From Pyricularia pennisetigena (Eukaryota > Ascomycota > Sordariomycetes > Magnaporthales > Pyriculariaceae), in the NCBI RefSeq assembly GCF_004337985.1, contig NW_021940924.1, positions 310,001 to 374,000 on the forward strand: 64,000 nt of DNA. Reading direction: 5' to 3'. Shown piece after piece: positions 20,283 to 31,902 of this stretch; the stretch's first letter is position 1; each line of letters begins with the position of its first letter. Below the pieces are notes generated by a model that was not told where the DNA came from, did no database searches, and was given only the letters and a program-made list of their open reading frames with translations. The position numbers and the translations under genes were made by a program.

Positions 20283-22015
20283 ATGTCGACCGCCGACACA
20301 GCTTTCACTTACGTGGTGAACCACATTTTCCTTCCCCCTAAGCTCCCTGGAGGAGATGATTGGAAAGCCACTCTTAGTATGGCACTACAGTCGACCATGG
20401 CAGCGTGCATATAGAAGTTTGAGAACTACGTTGCACTTGGCCGTCGTGTGTTGGTGCAGTCTGCGGCCTCGATGATTTGACGCATGGCCCAAGCCCAGGA
20501 TAAGAACGGTTATGTACACTGTGATAAGCTCGAGCAGGCCCTCGGCGAGATCGGCAACAAGGGTACGCAGATCAATTTTTTACGGCTGCTTGAACGTCAT
20601 AATAACGCTGGAGATGAATCACTGCAGACTCTGGAGAAGCCATTTGTATCCACGTCGTTTCCCAAAACGCCGGTGTTCTTATCAGCAGACACAACAAATC
20701 GGTCTACATCAAGTCCTTTGAGCTGTCTCCGCTTAATTCGGCTGTCATGGCATCCCCGGTAAACTTCGCCGCTACTTTCCTGGACCTGCCATGGTGGTGA
20801 ATCTGAGGACTTTTTGTGACGAAGAGTTCCAGAAATCTTTTGCGGGGGTTCTGCACAAGCTTTGCCACCAGAGCAGTCCCGAAACTTGTCCTCGCGTCAG
20901 GAAAGCCGGTCAGTCACACGAGGAGAACCGTGATACAGTTGACCTGTTGTATGTGACCGAGTTCATGACTGCTTTTGTGGGGCCTGTTACCACGTATGAA
21001 GACACCGCGCATGGAGTCTGGAAGAACACACGCGGTGAAGTCATGTGGCACGAGAGTCTCATGCCCTGGCGCCGGTCTCCAGTATGGCTGCTCATCCGGG
21101 TCTCGCTCCAGCTTCTTCTTGGCCACGAAGCAACGTCAAAATTCCAGGCTAGGACAAGACCTGGCCAGCGACATCGTCGAAACCATGCGGTCGAAGGTCG
21201 CTCGACGTAAACACAAACTACTATCGGCTTTCCAGGGTCAAGTGGATGAAAACGTAGTTTCATTCGCAGACAAGGTGATGACTGACGCCGCTCGAGAGTT
21301 GGTTGACCGCCAGTGTCATCTTATTGCAAACGAAAGCCCCGACAACAACCTGCGTCGCCTTGAGTCGATCAATTGTGTTAGTGACACGGTTCACAGATTG
21401 AAGAAACTTGACGACTTTATCAACTCCATATCAGACCGGACTTTGAGCCAGCGAAGAGCGTCTTTCTATCCGCCAACTTGTATGTCAGTTTTCAGCAAAG
21501 GTGTATTGCCCGCTCTCTCTCAATGGTCGACTTACGACAATCACGACTATACAGCCTTCCGTCTTGCAGAGGTCGAAGCATGGGTTGCGCACCACCTGGA
21601 TGGCTGGCTAAGCGATGCCATGATGAGTGAAAAGGCATGCTTCGAACTCTCTGACCTGATGACAACCTATGAGAGAATTGCTACATCGATTTACAGCAAA
21701 AACCCTGAAGGAAGGTCAAACATGGTACTTGTCTTGATTGAACTCTGGATTGCGTGCGACAAAATAGCAACAGTCCAGATCCCACTGCTGGAGCAGTATG
21801 ACCCTTGCGTTCCTGCAGGACGGTTCGAGTCTCTTCTGCTGCCCTTCCGGGAGCAAATGGCCAGACTAAACAGGGCAGAGGAATATTTTCCGTTGTCACA
21901 ATCGGTCGCGCAAACGATGCAGCACGATATAACCGCCATGTCGTACTCAAGCCCGATTCCGTCGGCTGCTGACAGTAAAAGTAGCGGCGGTGCGTCTTTC
22001 GGGTATGCTGGATGA
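20283..22015 (+). pseudogene. N-terminal quarter of a giant DUF6606/DUF3638-type protein, disrupted
   Basis: ATG 20283 opens with the family-typical AFTYVVNHIFLPPKLPGGDD. The frame is then hit by TAG (20412-20414) and TGA (20478-20480). After an apparent intron, HVVSQNAGVLISRHNKSVYI and FELSPLNSAV are readable. A one-base loss in the C-run near 20753 shifts the frame before GKLRRYFPGPAMVV. Further on come KNTRGEVMWHESLMPWRRSP, SDIVETMRSKVARR and VLIELWIACDKIATVQ, with another frame change near 21150. The sequence ends at 22015 with no central region or C-terminus. Intact relatives are about 3000 residues and contain DUF3638/DUF3645; their function is poorly known. Confidence 0.75.
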
Positions 22016-22114
22016 CGTATTTGTTTGTTTGTTTGAAGGTAAGCCACAAAAGCGCCTAGCGTTCGTCTGTCGTGATTACTCGTGGGCCGGGGGGTGACAC
22101 GAGCCCCACACCTA

Positions 22115-22545
22115 TTGTAGAGAGCAGAAATAACTTGCGAGTAAATGCGAATTGCGTCTGCTGCCTGGAAATAATACCTTGAAACGTCCCCCACGGCGCA
22201 TATAACCTCGTTCACAGGAGCAGACTGCGATCAAAAAGCATAAGAACAATACACCCGGAAGCTTAATCAACCATTGTAGCGAGGTTTTGGTCGAAACAGC
22301 AACGCTTGCTCCACCCAAACTTGGACCATGGCTTGACACGATCCCATGACGGTTCACGACCGAGTTAACAAGATTGGACGGAGGATTCAGATCTGTACAA
22401 CAGGGATAGACCCTTTGATAGGGACCTAGCCCCCTGTCGGCCATACATAAGTAATGCATATGTAAATGCAACGTAACTATGAACAGACAGTAAGACTGGG
22501 CGTCCTAGAGATAGAGACTATATCCCCTAGAACGCCCGAGCGATC
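22115..22545 (+). repeat. Dispersed repeat R3, copy a
   Basis: The part 22395-22545 matches 23955-24150 directly (AGTAATGCATATG, TGAACAGACAGTAAG, CGTCCTAGAGATAGAGA). The part 22250-22380 matches 23047-23180 in inverted orientation. It flanks a G+C-rich island on its left. Confidence 0.6.
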
Positions 22546-22689
22546 TGTGGATTTGAGTTGAAAGTCGCAAAAATATCTCTTCTCGTCAATTGTTACCGTT
22601 TTTTATTCATTTTTATTCTATTTTGAAACTAACCAACGCAGTCGACATCACCGTAAAATAAATACATAAAAAACGCCCCCACGCACACA

Positions 22690-23046
22690 GTGTCCATCCA
22701 CAAAACCCGCTTCCGCTTCAAATCCATCGCAACCGGCTTCTTCGCCTTGGGCATCCTGACCCGCGCGCCGACGCTGCTCCGGCTCATGATCCGGTCCCGG
22801 CAGTACCCGGCCAACGCCGACGAAGCCCACGCGCCCGACGTCTACAGCCTGGAAATCCTCCTGCTCCTCCTCGACTTTATCGGGCACGGCGGCCACCTCG
22901 AGACCATCAGCATTCGCAGCACCGCCGCCGCCGCCGGCGCGCAGAACCAGCAGCTCGGCGGCGCCGGGAGCAGCACCGACATCATGCTCGCCACCAACGC
23001 GGGCGCCTGGCTGAGCATTTCGTGCCTCATCGCCTCTTATCCGCCC
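22690..23046 (+). pseudogene. G+C-rich island with a fragment of a possible membrane-protein gene
   Basis: The base composition (runs of GCC/CGC) contrasts sharply with the A+T-rich flanks. A frame open from the start reads HKTRFRFKSIATGFFALGI, a hydrophobic span, then DVYSLEILLLLLDFIGHGG, before losing similarity to a protein where repeat R3b starts. The spacing of Arg, Tyr-x-x-Glu and a final GHGG is loosely like the last helices of RTA1-type proteins; this is a weak guess. No start codon or splice site anchors a gene. Confidence 0.25.
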
Positions 23047-23180
23047 TTATCCTTCGTCCGATCTTGTTGACCCGGTCGTGAACCGGCATGGGACCGTGTC
23101 GAGTCATGGTTCTAGTTTGGGTGGGGCGTTGGTGTTTCGAGCAAAACGTCGCTACAATGATTGTTCAAGCTTGTGGATGT
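23047..23180 (-). repeat. Repeat R3, copy b (inverted relative to copy a)
   Basis: The stretch from TCCGATCTTGTTGACCCGGTCG to GCTACAATGATTGTTCAAGC is the reverse complement, with substitutions, of 22250-22380. Confidence 0.6.
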
Positions 23181-23954
23181 ATTTTGACTGTGCTTCGCAA
23201 TGCAGTCTGATCTTGAGGTCGAGGTTCTGTCCGCCGTTGTCCGTGCTAGCTATTTCTTAGTTCATACGGTCGCAACATTGTTTGGGTTCACGAGCTACTA
23301 CTGTCGTGTCGCGTTTGCAAAGTTCAAAGTGCGATATCAAAGGTAAAGAACCCGATACTTTTTTGTTTGCTATATTAGACCAGTGCTGTTACAATTGTGC
23401 AGATTGTCTCTGATGTAAGTTTGCATTCTGGAAGCAGAAACTAGTCGAGATGAGAGGATAGGTCGATATAGGTATTCATACAATTGATAATGCTGCAAAC
23501 AACGCATTGCGGGCTATTTGCTTTTGGAGGTTCTGAGGTTGGAAAACCCTTGCCAATGAGTAACGTTGAGTTTTGTGACATTGATTGTGAATTATAGAGG
23601 GCAGAAATATTGTTATTTTTTTCTGGAAGCAAGGCCCATGGCTAACAGATCATCTGGTAGACCTGGTACATCGCCTGTCACAGCCTCAATGGTGATCGCT
23701 CCGTTCTTGCTTGGGCACGACTCCAACTGCAGCGGGAGCCATATGTCAAAGTGACGATAAATAACTGACTCAATGTCAGTACCAGCTACCAGCAGTAATT
23801 GATGGTGTCAGCACGACCGTCATTTATAGGGAGCTGGGTTTTTGGAAAAGACGGCAAGTATTGATAGGAATAGGGGTGCCCATATCCCCCAATAACGGGC
23901 TATTTGACCGACGAAACAATGGATATTGATTGTTTCCTAAGCTATTGCTTGAAG
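23181..23954. other. Intergenic, nothing recognised
   Basis: Short frames without domains. It separates two R3 copies. Confidence 0.35.
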
Positions 23955-24150
23955 TGGCAAAGATTACAAAAGTAGGCTTTAGATCTATACAACGGAGACA
24001 GACCCTTTTATAGGAACCGAACCCCCTCTTGACTACCAATAAGTAATGCATATGCAATTGCGGCGTAATTATGAACAGACAGTAAGCCTGAGCGTCCTAG
24101 AGATAGAGATTATATTCCCTAGAATCTCCGGTTGATCTAGAATGGGCAGA
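23955..24150 (+). repeat. Repeat R3, copy c
   Basis: Direct match to 22395-22545, including AGATCTATACAACGGAGACAG and the CGTCCTAGAGATAGAGATTATAT hairpin-like end. Confidence 0.6.
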
Positions 24151-24479
24151 GCCCTGAAGTAATTACTCTTTCCCATACAAAACTGGAGGGTCTGCCTTTG
24201 ACTCCAAACGGCGGAAGTCAAATTGCTGATCAGCGGCTAAGGCGCTTAGGGTTTCCTTCCATGATATCTGCATCAAAGAAAAGAGAAAAATGGTACTAGA
24301 ACACTCAACCAGGCATCATGTGCAATGTGGAACTGTTCTGCTGTTTGTAAGTCAAACATTTAACCAGCCATCCATAAAATCCAAAATTCCGTAATACTCT
24401 GAAGCTTTCTAGATACCTAAGCTTGACTAATCCGCTGTGGAGATTGAGTCAGCTTCCTATGCACACGCGTCTGGAACAA

Positions 24480-25900
24480 AGAATTCCGAATTGCAATTTT
24501 TGGATGACAGTCTGAAACCTGCCCGACCTCAGTCGTTACCACAGCCACAACCGACTTTTCGGAGTGGTATGGACTAATGCTTGGCATAACTGACAGTCAA
24601 GACTCAAGATTATAGAGGCCGCAAGATTTGTAAGTCATTTTCGAAGTCTAAAAGCGCATTGTGACATTTGGTATAACTAACGTGGACTCTAACTTATACA
24701 AAAGTCTACCAACATAATTCGAGCTCAATGATTGAGAAAGCTACATACTAGAGCACAAGATCACATTAAGCTTTGAATCATTTACGCAATGGACTGGGAG
24801 TCTAACCACGAGTTTGGCGACGAGGTATGAAACTGCCTTTTCCTAATAGCAAGATATTCTCTTAACAACTGCATCAGGGCGAAATTGAAAGCTGCAAACC
24901 CGAGGCGAATGCGTTGGAACTTTCGCACAGAATCGTTCTTCGTGGGCTGAACATACACCAAGTGCCAATCTACTTCAACGATCTAGAACTGGACATCCAC
25001 TTTGATGTTCAGTGGCATAGCAAGAACTCAGTTACACTTATATTTAAAACGACGGAGAATGCAGCTAAGGCATTCAACCTTCTCTCCTTGAACGCGGTCG
25101 AAATGTCTTGCCTCGAACCACTTCAATTCGTCCCGGCTAAGCCCTTCTCAGGGCTGCAAGTACGCTTTGCTGATTCCGATGATCGGAGATCAACTGATCG
25201 GATTCGCTGGCCCGGTGGTCGAACAAGGGACTTGTATCATCAAAGTAGGCATGATGTGTTTGAAAGAGGGCTGGGTGGTCGCGGTGGCCGGGGTCGAGGC
25301 CGAGGGGGGCATGGTAGAGGGTATGGAAGGTACAACAGAGTTTATGACGGCTGGTGCTAGTCATCTGGCTTGCTTACACTGTTGAACGCTGGCATGACGG
25401 CTTTGCTCCAATCCACTGATGTAATTAAGTGCGAGGCGTCTCGATTTGACCAAGAGAGTCATCACAGAAGATGTGCCACACCAACGCACACTTACACTCC
25501 CATAAAATTCCGAGATGCTTGAAAAATATATCTGCCGGCCCAGCATATGCCCTTCTGGGCTTGCTTGATCGTGTTACAGGCCATGTACCAGACCGGTCCC
25601 TCCAGCGATGATATATCGATGCCACTACGGCAGGCTCACTCGGTTCTTGACTGTGCCGAGTTCTGTGCCGAGTTGCTGAGCCAGCTTCAGTTAGCCACAA
25701 GGCGAATAAATCAAAACTGGGAGTCCACCTCCGCCCTGGCTTATTTTATATCTGTGGCCACCCGAGTGCTTGGGCTTTGTAGCTGTACGCATGTCCAAAT
25801 TTCTTATCTTGAGTTTCTTACTGAGGCCCGCAAAACCGCTTTTGCATGGCTAGGAGTAGTCCGAGGCAAAGAATCGTTGGCGACATCTCGAGAGTCCTAG
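24480..25900 (+). repeat. Duplicated block F, copy 1 (direct mate about 39640-40760)
   Basis: The block carries about 300 bp of promoter, the RGG gene and a piece of the DUF3638-type gene. Relative to copy 2 it keeps the whole RGG gene but lacks about 170 bp at 25563, where GGGCTTGCT is fused to TGATCGTGTTACAGG. Confidence 0.8.
24789..25360 (+). CDS. NCBP3-like / RGG RNA-binding protein, intact copy
   Basis: Exon 1 (24789-24824) encodes MDWESNHEFGDE; a 53-bp intron is followed by exon 2 (24878-25360), giving 172 residues. The fold region reads RIVLRGLNIHQVPIYF, a strand with SVTLIFKTTENAAKAFNLL, then FSGLQVRFADSDDRR, like the RRM-like core of NCBP3-family cap-binding proteins. The C-terminus is an RGG box (GRGGRGRGRGG HGRGYG) suited to RNA binding and Arg methylation. 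Related broken copies lie at 1284-1834 and 39945-40082. A role in nuclear mRNA handling is inferred from the family only. Confidence 0.6.
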
Positions 25901-25996
25901 CTGGAACTCAAAGCCATATCGGCCGAGATCGCTCTGATGTGCACCGCGACATTCGATGTTGAGGAGCCACGTTTTGCACGGCTGCTGAGAGACCAA
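25547..25996 (+). pseudogene. Middle fragment of a DUF3638-type giant protein, copy 1
   Basis: The frame reads LQAMYQTGPSSDD, RRINQNWESTSALAYFISVA and YLEFLTEARKTAFAWLG, typical of the central part of DUF6606/DUF3638-type proteins. It reaches TAG at 25898-25900 and continues in the same frame with AISAEIALMCTATFDVEEP before a TAA. There are no flanking parts of the gene. About 170 bp of coding sequence present in the 40-kb copy is missing at its start. Confidence 0.7.
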
Positions 25997-26000
25997 AAGA

Positions 26001-26711
26001 GCGCATAAATCTTGATTCTGTCCTGCATAGCTGTCCAGAAGTGTCTGGTACCAGACAGGGCCAACTCACTCCCATTTGCTTGTTTCCTCGCTGGCTTTAG
26101 GTGGACGGACCGAACCAAGGGGCAATTTATCTTTCTCGCTTCTGACCCCTGCTTTTTACCGGTCCAATGCGTTCCCTGTCTTCCTTTACGGCCTGTACCT
26201 TGCAACATGGCTTGCATGCCTACGATCGATTGGATTGCTGCCTCTGTGCTGTCTTTGATAATCGAAGCATTTTCGACGCCTGATCACGGCAAACACCCGC
26301 ATTAAAACTCTCCAGAACTGTAGCCAGCGGCCCGTACCCTTCTTCGACGGGCGCCCTGTGAGTGAACAAGTATTTAGCGCCTTCCAACATGGCGTGTTGT
26401 CCTTATCCAATTGTCTTTCCGGTCCTGACGACGGCAAAGTGGTGACCAAACGCGATGCAATGCCCACTGGTCACCCTATTCGATATGGTGTCCAGAAGCG
26501 GAAAAAACGAGGATTTCGAAATTGGTGGCACTTGAGTGCAACCGCAAGTTATACCAGTAAGCGTTTCTGATTCAATAGTCCAGGCAAATCGCACAACCAT
26601 ATACTTTGTATATGTCGAAGTTTTACATTCGCTGGAAGTGAGAATCTAAACACCAAAATGCTAAAAACTTGCCGGTCAATGCCACCGCTACCACATGCTC
26701 GTTATATCAGA
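26001..26711. other. Intergenic, no gene recognised
   Basis: Several overlapping short frames but no domain, splice site or repeat that can be supported. Confidence 0.35.
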
Positions 26712-27017
26712 TCACAGATTCATCAGCGTCTGTGACGGTGCTTTGACAATGTCTGTAGAAACCAGGTATTTGCAAAGGTCTATCTGTGAAAATGCATCAT
26801 AGATTTCCTGCCATTTCGTGACAGGTCTGGAAAAAGAGTTGATGGCCAAGAAGCCAAACAAAGGTAGCCTGACAGCCAGCTCTAACGTTTGGACAAGCAG
26901 TAGGAGAAGGTGCAGAGCCGAGGATATTATTTTAAGTAAAATGTAGACTTGCAGAGCGTTTCTCACAGTTAGCCTGGTACGAACCGCTGGTGTGCCCCCT
27001 CTCAGCCTTTCCTCCAT
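26712..27017 (-). CDS. Small hydrophobic protein of unknown function
   Basis: ATG at 27017 gives 101 residues with a long hydrophobic core (LLKIISSALHLLLLLVQTLE, then AVRLPLFGFLAI) and a Ser/Thr-rich tail. The upstream region shared with the MFS gene contains TATA-like runs at about 27076-27104, so the two may be divergently transcribed. No family is recognised and coding status is uncertain. Confidence 0.3.
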   Translation of the reverse strand: MEERLRGGTPAVRTRLTVRNALQVYILLKIISSALHLLLLLVQTLELAVRLPLFGFLAINSFSRPVTKWQEIYDAFSQIDLCKYLVSTDIVKAPSQTLMNL

Positions 27018-27370
27018 AGTGTTATATATGGTATCGGGACATCGTTTCCATTCTTCGGTTTGATATGGCCTTCATTATATATTGTAACCCAAATATATAT
27101 ATAGAAGTATCTACAGATAGGGGCTTATGGAGCTCTTTGTTCCGCCCATAGCTGCCGACTTGTGTAGGCAATCTGAGCAATAAGCAAGATGCGGCTTTGA
27201 GATACCAGATATGTGGCCTGCCGATCTGCTGCTAGTTTGTGGCATTTAACAGCCTGTTTTGGATTCTTTTCCCATGAGATGGGATTAAAATGCCACTAGG
27301 AGAAGCAGACATTCTCTTTGTTATCTATCACTGCTTTTTCGCATCGAGAAACCCTCTGGTAAACGCAACT

Positions 27371-29217
27371 ATGGAACCCAAACGCAGCGACCTACCTTCT
27401 CTATCTTCCGTAGAATCGGATCAGGTCGACTACAAGTTCAATACCAAAGGAAAATGCTTATCCTGGAAATCTTCCATGTTTAAGTTGTGCTGTGGACTAA
27501 GCAGCATGCTTCTAGGTATGTTTCGCCGCAGAAAGAGAATGATTCTCAGTTCTGATCGTGTCAAACTTCAGGGTACAACGTAAGCAGCACATCGAACGCC
27601 CAGGCGCAAATTCTCAGCCTTCTTGGTCGAGATGACCTGCTCGCTTGGGTCGTTCTTGCGTACTCGGCCGTCGCAGTGTGTATCATGCCGCTTTGTAGGC
27701 GCCTGTCTGTGCTGGCAGACTTGAAGCTGCAGTTTTACATTCACAGCATCGTATTCTTTGCAGGCGTGGTTGTATCCGGCACCGCTAAAGACATGAATGC
27801 CGTGATCCTTGGACGAGCAATCAGCGGAGCGGGAGGAGCAGGACTCTACCATGGGTGAGACCTCCGAGCTACTGCACCTGATTCTCCATCTAACCTCCTT
27901 GCGGACAGTCTCACACTTTACAGCATTTTATATCATGGTCCAGATGATGCACTAAGCACAAGGGCTATCATAGACATCTGCTTCGCATTTGGTCTATTTC
28001 TCGGTCCGGCCATTGCCGGTGCATTCGCAGACAGCTACACGGCTACGTGGCGGTGGGTAAGTTCGGACCCTGCTCGCAGGACGCATGCACCGAGCTAATC
28101 TTAACAGGCCTTCTTCATAAACATACCAATATTGGTTGTTCTGTGGATAGCGTGCTACTTCTTCCTCCCCCCATTGCGCCTAAACGGCCAAACTCGAAGC
28201 GGCATTGCAGGAAGCTCCAGACGTCAGTCCTGGTTGGCAGAGACCGACTGGCTGGGTTGGATTTTGCATTGTGGCTCATTCATGATGCTCCATGCATGTC
28301 TGGTCTTCTCGGGGCATCGCTGGACCTGGGGCTCGACTTCTGCCGTCGTGGCTTGGGCGCTTACCGGCTTCCTTCTGGTTGCCTACGCGGCACAGCAGTT
28401 CCGCTGTATTGGCACCACTCCTGCATCTCGCAATATCACTTTTAAAGCGACAAGTTTTGAGCAGATTTTGGCCGTTACCGTCACCAGTATGGCCTCTGCC
28501 TCCTATGTGGTCACTCTGCAATACGCGCCGCTTGTATTTTCACTTGCCCGAGGATCCACCCTTGCCAAAGCTGCTGCGCATCTCCTGCCATACATCGGAT
28601 CTTTACTTTTCACAAGGATGCTCCATGAGACATTGTTCAGGAGAGTCAGGATTGACCCTGGTCTCAACGTGCTCGGTGGCGGGCTTATTCTCGTTGCAGC
28701 AGTCCTGCAAACGTCCATCGACCCATATCGATCTGCCGGCATCGTCATGGGCATACTCGCCATATCCGGGGGAGGAGTGGGACTAGTGTTCCGGCAAACA
28801 GCCATCCTGCTAAAGGACCAGAGTCAGCAGAGCGTTGAGCGAGCAAACAGCTATGCTACCCTGTTCGCCACAGTGCACTTCGGCGGCATCGCCCTTGCTA
28901 CCTCAGTCTGCGCCTGCATATATCAGAATCTTGGTTTCAGATACCTCAGCGACGCATTGCTCAGTCGTGGGGAAGACGATTTTACAGGCGACGAGATTTG
29001 GAGAATTCTTGCAGGTTTCAGGCATCCTAGCCTGGAGGGAAATCCCTCTCTGGCGGATCGCGTAGCCGAGGCGATTACAAAGGCGATTGCAGGAACGTTC
29101 TACGTTGCAGTTGCAAATGGCGCAATCATCATCTTGAGCGCTTTTGCTGCGAGTTGGGCTATCAGCCCTACTGGCCGAGCAGGCATCAGATCCGATTGTC
29201 GACCTGTTGGAGGTTAA
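27371..29217 (+). CDS. MFS efflux transporter, DHA2-like
   Basis: Exons 27371-27515, 27572-27854, 27924-28056 and 28108-29217 join in phase to 556 residues with about 14 hydrophobic segments. The N-terminus is cytoplasmic (MEPKRSDLPSLSSVESD). Family marks are the TM2-TM4 region (VVLAYSAVAVCIMPLCRRL), the glycine-rich GRAISGAGGAGLYHG and the LGPAIAGAF then TWRWAFFINIPI signature of 14-TM drug/toxin exporters such as those in secondary-metabolite clusters. It would export small molecules by proton antiport. No biosynthetic genes are adjacent. It is convergent with receptor copy 2, whose stop lies about 175 bp away. An alternative ATG at 27290 would add 27 codons. Confidence 0.88.
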
Positions 29218-29352
29218 GCTAGCTAGCATCATCATCGTTGGATTGGAGTGGATGTAGCCTTGTAATTTGCTAGAAAACTAAGTCGTAGTGCAAGTTTGAG
29301 CTGCATACAGAGCAAAACTCATCCCTCTTGGTCCTTCGACATGCAACCAACC

Positions 29353-31096
29353 GCGGCAGGTGAACCTTGGATATCTCTAGCACCAGCTGCAATCTAACGC
29401 CACCATGTTTCCTGATATCGCGTGTCTCGATCAACATTTGGCTCATGCTTAATAACCACGTCCTGAGTGACCGTTATGCCACCTGCAGGCAAGCTCGAAC
29501 TCTTGGCCTTGTTTGCCAAGAAGGGGCCGAGAAGCTGCCGGAGCGCCGGTAAGCTAGCACCGAAAACCATGGCTATCTGCTCAACGAAGGACCAGATGAC
29601 TATATCCACATTGTCCCATGTGGAATCCAGCGTCACGGTATACTGAACCACGAAGTTCATGCGGATCATTGAAGTAATACACGCGCTGACAAGCAGTTAG
29701 CAATGTTGAGAACATGGAGGGACGGGGCCTCGTACAACAAGCCAACACTGAATAGCAAAAGTAATGCTACGCGATGTCGACGATCCATGTTGAGGCGCCA
29801 AACCTCTGGAAAGGGCAGAATTAGTATGGCGATGTCTTCCAGTATACTTAATGCTCCGTTGCTGTAAGCTATGGCGACGATATCCAGGCATTTGGAGCTG
29901 GTGATATGGCGGTCCCAGATTGACTCCACCGGAAGGCATTGGAGCGCAAAGAGCATTGAGTAGATGCAGCCATGAGAGGCGAGGACGACGTATAGAAGCT
30001 GTACGCATTTTTGCATCCGTCGGCCGGGGAAGACCTGACCGAGGAGAAGCAAGAACGACATTTTGCTGATGGTCTGGAGAGCGATGTAGACGATTGACCC
30101 AATATAGAAAAACTGTCGCGGGGTTAGCTACATCACGCTTTCGAAGCGGGGACAAGGGTACCTTGAGGATCGAATCTCCGTTTCCGATTGGAATTGTCCA
30201 ATAGTGCATTCCAAAGCCCAGCTGGGCGATATGAAGATCGATGCCTGCTAATACCACCAGGAGAGCCTGGGCCTTCAATCAGCTTCCTTCTAGGGGTTTC
30301 AGTCAGCAGGAAAGAAAGTACCATGCTCGCGAGTGCTGCATAGTCATCTCGCCAGAGCCTTCCTCCATGTCTCTTCCTGGAGTATATTCTCAACCCGACC
30401 ACGGGGACGAGCAGGGCAGAGCCAATGGCAACTGCGTTTTGCACTTCCCATGTTCTTGATGGCTTCGGGTAGGCATGGCAAAGATCGGCCTCAACGGCAA
30501 CCGCGGCTATCGTCGAGTCAGTATCGTCGCCTTCCTGTTTCTATCTGGTGGACCGGCTGGCTTGCCTAATTGGTCTTCGAATGAACACAGTTTCTGAGCG
30601 CAAACTGATAGCTGAGCTTGAAGATCGAAGTTCGAGCAGATGCAATTCTCTAGCTCGTCGTGGCAAGCATGTGACGCAAGAGCATCGGATAGGCACGGGT
30701 ACTGTAGAGTTAGTATAGGAGCTTATTCCCACCATGTACTTGGCACTTACAGCACACGGTGGTATTCTGCTAGTCAGATCCGTTATGGAAAGACCCACGA
30801 TACTCCAGGGAGTGATTGAAAGGGCTAGAATAAGCAGAATATTCATGATTTCGGTGGTTGGTCTAGTTCGAATCGCCTACTCGGTGGAGATTGTAATCTG
30901 TCAGTTGCCGCTGCTAAGGCAGTAGCATCGAGGGGTTGGGGCGCGATTTGAGCGCAAAGAACAAATAGATACTAATGGGCAAGACTTGGCTGATGAAGAC
31001 CGTTGATGGATGGCATTGAATGCAAAGTTGTCCATTCAATCCGTGATAGACTGATGAAAGCATGAACATGAACTACAGATCTGGCTGTTTGGAGGT
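29353..31096 (-). repeat. Right arm of the 1744-bp inverted duplication (mate 4225-5968)
   Basis: Reverse-complement match to 4225-5968 with no difference found. Just outside its left end (29250-29352), the sequence resembles the flank of the decayed receptor relic at 42660-42730, which the left arm does not. Confidence 0.9.
29394..30846 (-). CDS. CFEM-domain, rhodopsin-type (Pth11-like) receptor, copy 2
   Basis: Mirror image of copy 1. Exons in transcription order are 30846-30751, 30701-30554, 30506-30322, 30272-30162, 30112-29736 and 29685-29394, encoding the same 402 residues: signal peptide, eight-Cys CFEM domain, seven-TM rhodopsin-like domain. It is convergent with the MFS transporter. 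A fragment of a second, diverged rhodopsin-type receptor lies about 1 kb beyond its start. Confidence 0.88.
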
Positions 31097-31548
31097 CTGC
31101 TCAGTGGAGGTCCACCCCCGAATCCGATGCAGACTCGAAGCAAGACTCGACACCACAGCTTCGAGAAAGCACCAGCAGACATCAACGATCCGAGGAACGG
31201 GTCGAGCAGCTACGGAAAAAAGATGTCAAAACAGCTCTGAGGTCTAGGCCCAAAATTTGCTGTCCGCACTGTAAGAATTTTGTCGTTACAGGTGAGAAGC
31301 AAGAGGGGGCCTACGCGCCCACCGACGATCGACAAGACTCCAGCAGCGTTGACGACGACGATGGAGGGGCTCGGCTTGAGCCACCGGATGTGGACGTGTA
31401 CAGTAGACCTACCCGCTGGCAGAAGCTGAATCTGGCGCTAGCTGCAGCCAAGTATTGGTGGATACGCCAAGGTGGAGAGAAAGCCTCTTTGGCTCGCTTG
31501 GAAATGCTAGAATCAGCCGAAAGATTGCCGGTGGGTCTGACCTGGTGA
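31097..31548 (+). pseudogene. C-terminal fragment of an unknown protein, 5' end cut at the duplication boundary
   Basis: A frame open from the inverted-repeat junction encodes a charged stretch (RSEERVEQLRKKDVK), a CCPHC motif, an acidic run and a conserved-looking end (NLALAAAKYWWIRQGGEKAS, then LLESAERLP-like codons) before TGA at 31546. No ATG is in frame after the junction, so the beginning of the gene has been lost or lies inside the duplicated arm in a different context. The family is not recognised. Confidence 0.4.
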
Positions 31549-31902
31549 CCTACAGAGTAATTAGAGCCGGCTCCAGCCTCCCGTCGAATGCTGCCATCTG
31601 TAAAATCCAGTTCCGACGTTAATTCAATCTCGACGTTAATTCAAGCCTGGCCCTTAACTATTGAACTTTAAGGTTCACCATCTAACTCTGGCCTTGAGTA
31701 TCCAATTCTGGCCATCTGCCACAGCCAGTTCTGGCTTCGCGTCCAACATCAGAGGATCAAGTACCTGGCAGTCGTAGTGCATTACAACATATCGCCAACG
31801 CTCTGGATCAAGCTTCAGTGATCCACACTCCTTTCACGCTGGGTATCCAGACCCAAGTCGTTAAGCTTACAAGTTTGTACACCTAGACCTAGCAATAATG
31901 TT
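31549..31902. other. Intergenic with short imperfect TCTGGC-type reiterations
   Basis: Phrases such as CCAGTTCCGACG, CAATTCTGGCC and CCAGTTCTGGC recur irregularly between 31580 and 31740. No gene is seen. Confidence 0.3.
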
